Assembly (NCBI GenBank): GCA_005408345.1 | Contig: SEMN01000016.1 | Coordinates: forward strand, 1,674,001-1,738,000 | Length of the DNA stretch: 64,000 bases | Origin: Macquaria australasica | Taxonomy: Eukaryota > Chordata > Actinopteri > Centrarchiformes > Percichthyidae | Direction of reading: 5' to 3' | Shown: positions 34,901-48,059 of the stretch, in pieces | How positions within the stretch are numbered: position 1 is the first letter of the stretch | Layout of the letters: the number at the start of each line of letters is the position of its first letter | Program-made: the position numbers and the translations under genes | Notes under the pieces: model-generated | What the model saw: only the letters and a program-made list of their open reading frames with translations | The model's database searches: none | Told to the model about the DNA's origin: nothing

Positions 34901-37900
34901 AAACCGCAACGCTAACATCTCAGAGTGACCACTGGGCTTGTTCGCCTACATGCAGCCCCAGAGAAGCATAATTCCAGCTTTAGTCAGCTTGTCTTTTCTC
35001 TTTTGTTCTGGTCAGTTGTGCTCTGTTCTGCTCCGTACCTTGGTTTCATTATGACTGAAGGGCTGTATTACAGAGCAGGAATGTCCTCAGACACTGGATC
35101 CAGTCTCAGACAGACTGTAAAGGCAGATTTGACGAATAGCCAGAACTAAAGGCACCGCTCTAGACATTGCCAGAGAATGAAGTGCTGCGTTATAAAGCCT
35201 GAGCCAAGCTGAGCAACATTTAACTTTCCTGGTCACACATATGTTGAAAAACCCTCAAAGCAAAAAAACAGAAGTCTAGAAGAAGCAACTTTTTCCACTA
35301 CTTGTTGTAATGCTGCGATCACAGTGTAGTCTGCATCAGTATACTACAGTGACAAAACACTGCCTCGTCGTTGTGATGATGAATGATTTGAGTTTTTGAT
35401 AGAATAAAAACCAAACGGTTAAATTAACGAGTGTCACCAAGTTCTGTGCTCCAGTCAGCTGGTTTACTGGTGCACATACTGTCCTTCAAAATCAAATTGA
35501 AAAACAGGTCACACCGGTTGTCTTTAATATCCAACGTCTATTCCCCGAGGATGTTGGAGAAGAGACGTGTAACCTGTTTACTAATTTGATTTTGATATGC
35601 TTGTGCTTGTTTCACACAGGTCTGTGTGTTCTCAGAGTTAGACAGAACATACTGTCCTAACAGAATACATCAAGGAAAGTCTATTTCCTTGTCTGTCACT
35701 TTTGTTTTTTTCTGTTCTGTTTTTTTCATTTTGACAAGGCCTTTTATTCCTAAAATTAATCTGATTTTGGGGGAATATTTTAAGAGAATTGTGATGTTTC
35801 TAAAACATCAATCATATTTTTCAAGTTTCACTGACAGCTCAGTGAGTAGTGCGTTCATCCAGTCAGGTGTAGGAGGGGTTCATGCTGATGTCTGAGGTGA
35901 AAGAGACAGCTGTCAATCATCTATTATTCATTCATCTATTTTAAGGCAAATGCCCATTGTGTTTGGCCATAGCACAATGAGGAAAGCAAAAATTGCAGGC
36001 TGGTGTTGGTGTCACAAGGTTCTTGGTTCTTTAGGTATAACAGAACCAGTTTTGCTCACCTAGAACCTGGTTTTGTAGATAAAATGTAATGGTACAAGGT
36101 TTTGTACTGTTGAGTCTTCAGCAGACATCCCTTGTCACCTTCTAGTCCCTCACTCCTGTCGTTTCGTAGCCGACAGCACAACTAACAGAACAGAATACAT
36201 CAAGGAAAGTCTATTTCCTTGTCTGTCACTTTTGTTTTTTTCTGTTCTGTTTTTTTCATTTTGACAAGGCCTTTTATTCCTAAAATTAATCTGATTTTGG
36301 GGGAATATTTTAAGAGAATTGTGATGTTTCTAAAACATCAATCATATTTTTCAAGTTTCACTGACAGCTCAGTGAGTAGTGCGTTCATCCAGTCAGGTGT
36401 AGGAGGGGTTCATGCTGATGTCTGAGGTGAAAGAGACAGCTGTCAATCATCTATTATTCATTCATCTATTTTAAGGCAAATGCCCATTGTGTTTGGCCAT
36501 AGCACAATGAGGAAAGCAAAAATTGCAGGCTGGTGTTGGTGTCACAAGGTTCTTGGTTCTTTAGGTATAACAGAACCAGTTTTGCTCACCTAGAACCTGG
36601 TTTTGTAGATAAAATATAATGGTACAAGGTTTTGTACTGTTGAGTCTTCAGCAGACATCCCTTGTCACCTTCTAGTCCCTCACTCCTGTCGTTTCGTGGC
36701 CGACAGCACAACTCAGACATTTAAGGCGAACATGCAAATGAAGATCTTTTATTTGTTGTAGTGCAGCAGCTGTGAAGAAGGCCCTGCAGCGCAGAGTTTA
36801 GTTCAGCCCAGGTTTCCTCACTTTCTGTAATTAGTTTCATACAAGCCTGAGGGGAAGTCTGAAGATGCGTCTAATTAGAATCAAGTGAGAGCAGTTAGAT
36901 AGGCAAAACTCTGGAGATACATAAAACACACACACAGGTACACACACGAGTAATAAAATGATTAAGGTGGAAAACTGTCAGCTGGCTCATAGTATAGAAT
37001 AAGAAATATCTCGATCAGTTATCTAAAATACTGTGTGCTGAAGATACAGTAGCAGCATAAATGTTAGGAAAGATTTGCAGGCCTTGTGCTGTTTTACACG
37101 TCCCTACAGTGAAGCTTTGAAAACCTTTGTATTATTACCAGAATATCCTCACCTCACCTGAGGCACATTATTCTTACATTTTACAACAGCAGCTCTGAAC
37201 CTCTGAGACCTTCTCTGAGCAGCAAAAAAGACAAGTTGATGTTGGGGATTGACAAATGGTGGCTTGTTGGCCAAATTCCATCCAAATTATTTAGCCCGTC
37301 AGTAAAATCAGAAACTTTCCATCATTGAGCTACATCCAAACTTTTAGACATGTTTTATAAGTTGACTGTAAATATAACAATATATTTTTTTACAAAACGA
37401 GAATTGCTTCTCAGACACAAATGACAGTTGGCTAAAATTATTTTCAAATAGAAACATTTTTGTTGCAGAAAAAACACTGTGGCTTTGCATTGGAAAATGA
37501 TAAGATAAAGGTTTACTTCTCTGTCTATTCTTTCTTGTTTCTTTCATTCATTATTCAGCATTTTACATGGTTTTGAAAGAAACATGACGTCTTAATAAGG
37601 AGGTGCTGTCTTTGACTGTAACCTGTGGCTTAACAGAAGACCTAATTAACTGATCAAACAGTCCAATTTGTCGGTACCTTTTAAATTTAGGTGTATTAGG
37701 GAATATAAGTTTAAGATGAACTACTGCACAAACCAAGTCTGCACTGAAGCTATAGCTAAATTAATTTAAGCATCAGTCAAACAGTTGCAATGTTGGCATT
37801 TGATTTACTGAGATAAAATGATAATTTCCCTGCTGCTCCCTGCCGTCGTCACAAGTCTCAGTCTTCATGAGAAAGTTGTCCCTGTACTGATTTTACACCT

Positions 37901-40388
37901 CCCCGTACACTCCCCCTCCGTTCCTCTCTTCTCCTCTCCCATCATTCCCCTCATTCTCATGGTAATGGGCTCCATCGTGCGTGACCAAAACGGTCAACTT
38001 AATTGATGAAAAAGAGATCACCAAGAGCGGGGAGAAGAGGGGGTTTGCATATATCAGACATGAAGGATTTTCATTCACAGAAGACTTAAGGAATGCATTA
38101 TGGCACTTGAAGACACTTGACGAAGGCTGTTGTCGGGTTTGAAGCTCTCATATAATGTGCTGTTGGGTTGCTTGGCATGATTCAGCTTCTGCAAGTACCA
38201 GCTCACAGCTGCTTGCTCAGTCAAGAACCTGCAGAATTACTTGAACATGCATAAGTGTAGTTCTGTATCAGTCAAGTGTGAAGAAGGACTTGACAGTGTG
38301 GTCACACGCACATTTCATTTTTGTTGCACCTGCCAGTCCGAGGCATGTGTTCCCATACAATGAGCCATATTATATTAAAGGTGATTTAACTGTTCTGTCT
38401 CCCTCAAGTCTTTGACCTGGGTCAATACATGTATTTTTTTATGTGAGTTATTCATAAATCTATAAACAGCATGTTCATTGTTGTTAAAGGATAAGGCTGG
38501 TGATATTCCCAGGAAGAAAGCACAAAAACAAACAGAGAGTTTGTCTGTCTCTCGGTACTTTCCGACTTTACCCTGTCTGTGGCTCTCAGCCCCAAGCCCG
38601 TTTATTACCCCTGAACACATAAACCTTTAAAACCGGGTCCCAAATATATCATTTCATTTTTCAAAAAAGGCTCAGTAATTTCACAAACTAGCTGGGCACT
38701 GTAGCTTTCAACAAAAAAAACTAAAGCTGGAGTAAATAGTGGGTTGTTTGGGGACTATTTTCAGTGGTGGATTGATAAACATTTAGTGCTCTAGTGAGTA
38801 TTTACAGCAGCACGATGTTGTATGTGGGATTGACTCAAAATATGGTAACGAAGGAACATGTCACCCAGTGCAACTGTGTGGCTCACTGATGTGTTTTGAG
38901 CTCTATGGCAGAGAGGAACAAGCTTTATCAGACTTTGGATACACAGACAAGACTTGTTATTAGGATCAGATCAGTGTTGGTTTTGGTCTTTTTCATAAGA
39001 TTTGTTGACAATAAGAAAAATATAGATAGAATATCACCAGGCTTATACTTTTTCCTTCAGTCAGTATTGTTGCATTGTCCTTCTAACTTTCAGTGCGTTC
39101 AGTGTTGTAGCAGCTACATCTTTTAGAGGGGTTCCCGAACGAAGCTATTCGACCACCTGACACACTTCTGATGAAGGATACTGGCAGCTTTAGGGGTGTC
39201 AAAGCTGGCAGTGGCATGTCGACAATTAGAAACTACTTTATGTGATAACAAAGGTACATTTTGCCAGGTCTATATAAACTATATAATGGTTAACTATATA
39301 AAAGATGGAAATGGGTGCCTATAACATGTAAGGGGGGGGGGAGACTATTATTTTATTTAACATCCATCATAGTTGAGGATATTTGGGATACAGTATATAA
39401 TATGAAATGATGATGTACTTTGTTATGTTATGTTTATGTGCTTACAATTTTTTTTCTTTTATGTATCTTTATTTAACATGGTTGTATTGTTTATAGTGAA
39501 GTTTTTTGTTTTTTTTCATATGACGTTTGACTAATCCAAAATTTAAATAAAAACTTAAATGAGAAACTATTTTATGTCAAGTTATGATGACGTAGTCTTC
39601 AGATTTCCTGAAAAGGTCATGAGTAAATATGAGAACATTTGAAAAAGTAAATATAATGTGCTAAATATGCTGCTGCAATAAAGTTACGGCACATCGCTCA
39701 GAGCACAGAGTGCTTTGTCAAATATTCAACAAGGCTTATTGCTGTAATCGTTATTAAATACTGTTCGCAAAACCGTTTGAGCACTGTAATAATGAGTGGT
39801 CTACGGACAACCTCTATTTGCATACAGATGACAGACTGGCCTGCTAGCAGTGATGGACAGGTGCTGTGTCTAGCTGTGGAGAGGCAGGTGTGTGTGTGTG
39901 TTTAGAAGGCTTAGACTGGCAGCTCACCTTTCTGTGGCGAGGGTAGAGTTTCAACAAAAGGCGTCTGCCAACTGCCCCTGCCATTAAACAACACCATTGC
40001 CTGCAGAAGAGCCCATTGTTTATAAAAAGCTAATGTCAAAGCATTCATCTATTGTGTTATAATACAAAGCCCTATCATTTGTTAAGAGGGGGAGAAAATG
40101 GGATTGAACATGGATAAGATGGAACACGACTGATATTGGGTGTTTCATGCTGTGCAGACTGTGATTGAGCCTAACAATAACTCTGTCTACTTCAAATCAG
40201 AAAGCAGCGGCAGGCGGTTCTGTTTCAGGATGATGTAACTTGCCTCAATAAGGCTGCAACAGTCTTTATTTTCAAAATGATTTGACATGACAATTTCTTA
40301 AAGATGTCACACCACAATGACAGAAATTACTTATTTGTATTATTAACATACTGGGATACAGAAGCCTAAAGGGTCAGTTCACCCAAAT

Positions 40389-40460
<72 letters not shown>

Positions 40461-43400
40461 TGTTATCTCACTTATCGCTGGTGTCGTCCCAGATGTAGAT
40501 AGTTTTGTTTTTATCTAATAAAGTTTGTGATGTATGAAATAACATTTCTTCTGCCACTGTGATGTAATTGCGGTGAGTAGAATCCAGGGTTCATACAAAG
40601 TTTGGAAAATTTTAACCATAATGTTTTCAAGGTCAAGAATATGCTTGAATTTGAATATACTCCGTGAAAAATGATTGATTTTCAACATAATCTGGTGTTT
40701 CATCATCTACACAGTTACTCATGTAAACCAAAAATCTTTTAATATTTGAAATGAAACAACCCTGTCATGATATTTGTTTGTTGTCTGCTGGCATTTCTAG
40801 TAACAATGTAGATGTGATAATAAAGGCTTCGAGAGTCTGGAAATTTTTGGTTTAGGTATTTTGAAAGTGCTTGAAAAGAATTTTACTCTTAAAAAGCTGT
40901 ACGAACCCTGAGAATTGAACTCCAACATGTCTTTCCAGAAACATTTTCCAGATAATCCACAACAGTTTTCATTAAAAATGTACCTTGTTTTTTTTTTGTG
41001 TGTGTGTGTCGGTGATCTGACCTTTTGAACACAGAACACACAGCAGATTTGACATTTGTCTTAGAAGATGCAAATATTATCCTAACCTGGTTATTTTTTT
41101 CTCTTTATTGTGGAAAAAAAAAGATGCAGAAAGGCAGTTCTGAGCACATCCTGTCCTACATTGAGGCAGGTTGAGGATAAAGGATTGGGAGGAAATGCAG
41201 AGTATCTGCTCTAGGCAGCAGCTAAGGAAAAATATGTTTTCATTATTGATTAATCTGTTTTATTTTCTCAATTAACAGTTTGATCTATAAAAAAAAAACT
41301 TAGAAAAGCCTATCACAGATTCCTAAAGGCCAAGGTGACATTTTCAAATTGCAATCCAACACTCAAAGATAAAACTCAAAACTCAGAGAAGCTGATCTAG
41401 AGAATGTTTGGACCTATTGCTTGAAAAAAGACGATTATTGTACTCATGAAATCATAATTTGTTTTTATCGACTAATCGATCAACTAATTTTTTCAAGTCT
41501 AATCTGCATTAGATTAAAGCTCCCAAAACTTTATTGGAGTGAATGGAGGTAATGTTTCAAGCCTATCGGATCTTCATTGGGGTAAAAAAAAAAAAAAAGT
41601 GCCTTTTCTCTGTCCAATAAAGATCTGGGAGCATTAAACAAGTGTGTGGATGGAAGCTCTCCATTTTTTTTTTGACCGTCTTAAGCTGATGTCAGCAGTG
41701 ATGCTTCAGTGTCTGAGCTCGCTTGGTGTTTTCTGTCAGGTATGGTGTCATCAACCTATCTGAGACGCCTCTCAAAACAACCGTTTCTCTTCCTGACCGC
41801 TGGGAGTCTAGAGCCCAGTGCGCCTGACTGTGTCTCTTCTTTGCATGCTCACTGGACAGGTAGTCTGTGTGTGTGGTTTTGGGTGACTCTTCCTTGGCAT
41901 TCCAGCCATTCCCCTGGTACCTGGGAACTGGTCTGTTCTCCTCCAACAGGGTGGTATTTTTAGGCCCTGAACAGCAGCTGCCTGTGTCTCTGTCTGCACT
42001 GACAGCCTGGCCGTCTGTTGACTGAAAAATGTGGTGAGGTTGTAAAAATTCTACCTCAGTCAGGCTCTTTTTTCAGATTATGAAAACTTAAGTTCACACA
42101 GGTGTAGGTTTGTGTAATTACGACAGTGATTGGTGTGAGGTGGTGCTGTAGTCTGTGTTAAAGCTGCCTAGCTGCAAGGTAGCAACTCTTCTCTCAACAA
42201 CCCTGTGCTGTGGTTTTCACACATTTTACTGAGTCATGTTTGCCTTCAGGTTTTTGTGCTCAGCGGCAAACAGCGAGATATGTTCCAGTGGAGTGCAGCA
42301 GCAGTTCAAAGCCCCATGTGCAGTAGTTGAACCTTAAACTGAAACATCAGCAAAAACCCTGTTCTGTTGGGTTTGTCCCTTTTTTAAATTTCATCACAGC
42401 CATCGTTTAAATCAAAAGCAACAAAATGCATTTGAGAGAAGATCATAATTGGTCCTTGATACCCAAGGTTACCAAGCGAGCATGTTGAATAAATGCGGCA
42501 GCTTACCCCACTGAAAAGCCTTTTAATGTATAAAATCACCAAAATGAGTGTTTTCTCTACAAGAGGGGTTTGAACTGAGTACTAAGTACCTATCGGATGA
42601 GGAAAAATGTAGCACAGACTGCGCCAAATAGCCTATAAAATTACATAATTATCGTGCAGCTTTTTGTTTTTGCCAAATCATATTTAATTTAATTTTATTA
42701 TTAATTATATTTTGTCATGGCCCAGTAGTGCAGAGTGCTTGTACCGATCAATGGCCTTTCACTTGTTTAAACAGTGAAACAGGCTTGTGATCAGCTGAGA
42801 AATAAAAACATGGTTATTTTTCATCTAAAAGCAAAACTTTAATTACATATATAGCTCCAAGAAAGCTAATAATCGACCTATTGGGCCTCTAAACACAACT
42901 ATAAGGTGTAGTGTTGAAGTCAGTGTTGATAAAACTTCAACGACACTTCTCTTATCTGTTTCCTGCAGTTTATCAGCTTATTTCCATCTCTAAACAGAAT
43001 CCAAAAGCTGGTTTATGTATTTTATACATTTTTACAGTGTCGTAAGTGTTTGTTGGATGTTCTGTATGTGACTGATAGTGAAATGTTTCCTGGGAGCCAC
43101 TGATAAGTCTGACTGTGTGTCTCTGGAGGAATATCAGTGGCAAAATGTAATAAGGCTTAAACTCAAAACAAATGTGATATCGCTTTACTGAAGCACCAAC
43201 TGACATCACTCGCTTTAACTTCCTAATGTTAGTTTGCTTTTCCTCGTTTAGGTGCTAACAGACGGTGTGTGTGTGTGTGTGTGTGTGTTTTACATGTACC
43301 TTGGCAGGGGGAAAAGAATGCCGGCTTCGACGTGCTCTACCACAACATGAAGCATGGCCAGCTGGCAACCAAGGAGCTAGCCGAGTTTGTCCGTGAGAGG

Positions 43401-46400
43401 TAAGGTTTGTGTGTATTTGTGCGTATCTGTGTGGGAGGTGACGCTAGTGATGGGACTCTATATTTCTTGACTCTTAGAAAGAAAGATGACAGATTGTGCT
43501 GAGGTTCGGTGAAATGCTCAGAGATTATAAATGAAGCGTTATGGATCTAATGAGATGTTCATGATTAATTCTGTTCCATTAAGTCCTGTCTGCAGAATGC
43601 AGATTACAGATTACAGAGAGAACACTTTAACAAGTCTTTCTTTGTTAAAACTGCTCCAGTCGTCTCTCTCCGCCCTGACCTCTGGCCCCTGTCCTCACTA
43701 CTGTGCTACTTTTGAAGTGCACTATCTCTCCAACACAAGCCTGAGTAGGTGGATTATCCTTGAGCTTCCTGCAGTGCAGAGGTATATCTTTTATCCATGT
43801 TTGCAACTGCTGGGTTTCTCAAAAGTTGCAAGAGGGCGGTGCTATGTCGGACGCCTCTGGTTCTAGAAGTAAAAATTAAAACTTTCCCCACAGGCAATGT
43901 TAGGTGACTCACAGTTAGAGCACTTTTACTGCTTGGATCGCCTTGAAACTCTCATGGTTAAATCATCAGTTAAAAATACAACTGCATTAGAAGACTGTGT
44001 GCATAAAAACTTTGAGGTAGAAGGTAACTGCGATTCCCAAGGTGCATTTCGGCAAGAAACATCCAATAACTTAGCTTAATTAGCTAGCTATCTACAGCTG
44101 ATAAAATCTGCTAGCGACTGATGTCATTTCTGCCGTCAAAATCGACGTTAGCCGGCTGGAAATGAGGAGCCTGCTTGTGTTTACCTCTGTCTGAAATCAA
44201 GGGCCCATTGTGTCAAAAAAATATTAAGAATTTCGAGTTGTGAATCTACCACCGTTATTATTGTAAAGTAAATATTTGCTGTGCGAGAACTGAACGCTTG
44301 ATAGGCTTGCCAGTACTACCTAAGATGGGCAGTCAGTGACCGAATTAAAATGGTCTTCTCAAAGTGGGTAGTTTGTTATGTTAAATACTCTTCTAATCAG
44401 TGACTAGCAGTGAGTAAATTGAGGCGTATAATAATGAGGTTCCCACAGGAGTTTGTGCTCCCACAGCTGGAAGTTAACGCACACAAAGCGCACTGTCAGA
44501 CCAGTGATATAATCCCGACATTGATTCAGAGCGCCTGTGCACATTCGCAGGGGGAAATTCACTTATCTGCTCGGAAAGCAGCAGACAACAAATCAATCGT
44601 CAGGAAATGAAATAGGGGCACTGTGGGTAAAATAGTGTTATCCTGCAGGACGGAGGAAAGACAATTGTGTTGATAGATTTCCTCCGTCTTTCTCTCTCTC
44701 CACTTGCCTGAATATCATTTTGATATAAGACACAATATGAAACACTCAGGTAAAGTACCGTAACAACTCCGACCACATTCTCAAGGTTTCTCAGTTACTG
44801 CATGTCACCAGGTACTCTGTTTAACGGAGATGTATTGCTACTTCTCGTTAGTGGGGGCACAGTAGACATCCGGCTGCTTCAGCTAGTGCTGAAACAATGA
44901 GTTTAGGGCTAAAACAAAAGCAATTAGTTAATCAATCAGTGTACCGACAGAAAATTCATCAGCAACTATTTGATAATCAGTTAATTAATAACATAGAAAT
45001 TAATAACATTCCCTAGTGCCATTTTCTTAATTGTGAGAACTAGCTGCTTTTCTTTCTTACATGAAAACGTCACCTTAGGCTTTACTCAGTTGTGATGTGG
45101 AAATTTTTCACTATTTTCAGACATTTTATAGATCAAACAATTATTTGATAATTAAGAAAATAATTGGTAGATTAATTGGTAATTAATCTAATCATAAGTT
45201 GCAGCCCTAAATCAATCAGTTGGTCAACAGTATGGTGCTCAAAGACCATTCTGATAATGGATTCATCGTTACATTACTTTTATCAAGTTAAAATCTCAAT
45301 TGTTTTCTGGTTCCAGCATCTCAAATGTGAGAATTTGCAGCTTGTAAGTAGAAAATCTTTGAATATAGAGAGAGCGTACTTATACATACAAGATACTTAT
45401 ACAGACAACATTTGATCCCAGATCACAATCACCCGATCATCTGATTGGGATGGAAATGTTGTCATTTTGGCCTGACAAAAACGGTATGATTGACACATTG
45501 TCTATCTAAATAAATTAGCAGAGATACTGTAAAACTCTTTTTTGATTCTAATCAGATCTTTGTCGGGTCTATGCTCCAGATCCGATTGGGACTGAGACTT
45601 TGTCTATTTAATCCTGCAATAACTGATTTATTTTTTATCACTTGGGGACAATAGAAACCAGTTTTGAATACAAGATGAACATATCATCATCTTTTAAGTT
45701 GATATGCCGAACTTGTTAGCAAACAGTTGCTTATTCGCACATCCAGCAGTTATTGAGTTCATCGAAAATGAAAATATTTGTTAGCCCTTCTTGTGATCCA
45801 ATTTGAGTTCCAACACAATTTCAGCATCACTTCTCAAGACCGATGGTGTGTGTCTGTTTGTTTATGACTTTCAATACTTCTCAGTAGCAAGTTGTTCTGT
45901 TCTGTTCACCCTCAGGATATTTGGATCAATGCTCCTTCCTTCTTTCTCTTCAGGGTCTGCAGATGGTTATTAAAGTTTTATGCCCAGCCTTGCAAAACAA
46001 GTCCATTCATCATTTAATTGCGGCTTATTCCAACATTTACCCAACACGGATGAAAATGAATCTTTATCTCACTGACTCTGGTGATGGATGCCCAGAGTTT
46101 GGGCCAAAGTAAAGCGCTAGATAGAGAACATAACATATGAGGCCATTAGCAGAGGCAATAGCTTTGTGAGGAAGTGCTATTAGAATACATTACATTCAAC
46201 AGTCTAAAGTTTATTCAGAAGAATTTACATTTTAGAGATTGCACACAACATTACTCTTCCTGTTGTGTTACTGGCAACTTAGACTTTAGCAGAGAAACAA
46301 AATGAAAGAGGCGTGCATCTTCTGACTTGGAACAGAGTTATTGTATTTCTTATTCTGCTAGTGTGTGTTTGTTTTTGCAGTGCTGCTATTGAGGAGACCT

Positions 46401-48024
46401 ACTCCAAATCAATGAGCAAACTGGCCAAGATGGCCAGCAACGGAAGTCCACAGGGGTGAGAACACCGTGTAAACACAGGACAGTAAACAACCTTACTGCT
46501 GAATTTATACTGTTGGAACGTGTTTGTTACTGTAATTAATACATGTAATGGTCATATGGCTACACATGAGATATGAATGAGTACCATCTGCATCACCAAA
46601 TGTCCATATTTATGATTAAAATAATGCCCTCTCCACTATTTAGCTTATATGGGTTAATACATATGTTGTTTATTATATGACAGATTTTCTTTAAAATAGT
46701 AAATGTATATACCTAGTAATTGAAAGTTGGAAGGCACCATGAAAGAGCACATTTAGCCATTAAAGGCACTGAAAACATATTTTCTTAATTTGCTGATGAT
46801 GGGGTCCTGCATGAAAAGAGTTAGAATGTTTTGTTGTTGTTTCATTTCAGAAATTTCATCTGTTTGAAGATGACAGGGCTCGGTTAGAAAAAACATTTGA
46901 ATCAAAATGTGATGACAGTTGGCTGGTTGGTCACTATCAATCAAATCTGATCAAACCACACCCACACAGTCCTGATGAAGCAGATGAGCTGAGTTTTTGA
47001 ATGATAAACTCTTAAAATATCATACCCAAGGATGTTTTTTTCTACTTTAAATTAGACTTGTTTAGTCTATCTGTTGACTGTTAAAGAAAAACACTTAGGA
47101 TTTAAAAATGAGTTTTCAGGAGCTTTTAGATATATTAAAGTGCAACTTTAGCGGCAGAACATTGTTTTTGCTGAGCTCCAGTGGTTTAACTTCTCACCTT
47201 GCTGCAGTGATGTAGAAGTGTACTCCAGGGTGGGTCAGTACACTGTGACTTCACTGCCCCCCTCCACCTCACCATGGATAGATTGAGATTTCACGCTCTG
47301 TCTCTCCATCTCTTCACAAATTACATCTCTGTACTATCCACACTGAATTCTTTCATATTACATATTCATTTTGTTAAATGTTTTTGTTTTTATTTGTTGT
47401 TTTTTGGCTGTTTCTTTGTCATGTTTTATAACCGTGTGTAGTTGCACATGAATGTTAAAACTACTGGCTGAGCCAAAACGGAAGAATTATTTGTAGAAGA
47501 ACATTTTTGGTTCGCAGACGATTTGTTTAACAAAGTCTTTGAAAAAAATGTTTTTTACAGCATGTCCACAGTATGACACTTTTAGAATACATCTTAAATG
47601 AAGAAAGAGTTTGAACCTACACCCTCGTGTGTGTGTGCTTGATGCTTACGTTTGTATTTCCTAGGACTTTTGCTCCCATGTGGGATGTGTTCAGGGTGTC
47701 TTCAGACAAACTGGCCCTCTGCCACCTCGAGCTGATGAGAAAGATGAACGATCTCATCCGGGACATTAACAAGTACGGAGACGAGCAGGTCAAAATCCAC
47801 CGCAAGGTATGTAACTGGGATGAGGGAAGTCGGATGCTTTACATGCTGAACATAGACTTGTATATTTTCTCATTATTTGCTCTGCATCGAGCCTCTGTCA
47901 TCCTGATCTAATTTATCTCACAGAAAATCTAATTACTGTCTTCTCCCTTCATGGTAATTGCTGCATTTTCCCATAAAGTATCAAGTACAACAATGATCTG
48001 TACAGTCCATGTCTTGTCTTTTTC

Positions 48025-48059
<35 letters not shown>

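Larger units (their letters stand above)
28912..43307 (+). other. fcho1 intron 2 (14.4 kb)
   Basis: No exon recognised between the short start-codon exon and the first large F-BAR exon. Contains a 525-bp tandem duplication (35.66-36.71 kb), a (CA)33 tract at 40.4 kb, two repeat-family fragments (38.5-38.9 and 41.2-41.5 kb) and a short-period repetitive TATACTACATACTA region near 32.2-32.4 kb. Long unique-looking stretches (for example 31.1-31.3, 37.8-38.05 and 39.8-40.2 kb) could hold enhancers, but nothing in the sequence proves it. Confidence 0.75.
43400..46380 (+). other. fcho1 intron 3
   Basis: Holds a GATTAATC-family element (44908-45210) and a repeat fragment near 45590-45780. The open frames in it are without splice context or domain character. 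Confidence 0.7.

Noticed and set aside
35626..36425. Repeated 68-88 codon frame in the tandem duplication as a gene pair
   Set aside because: Low-complexity hydrophobic translation without domain, splice site or promoter; identity is explained by the DNA duplication.
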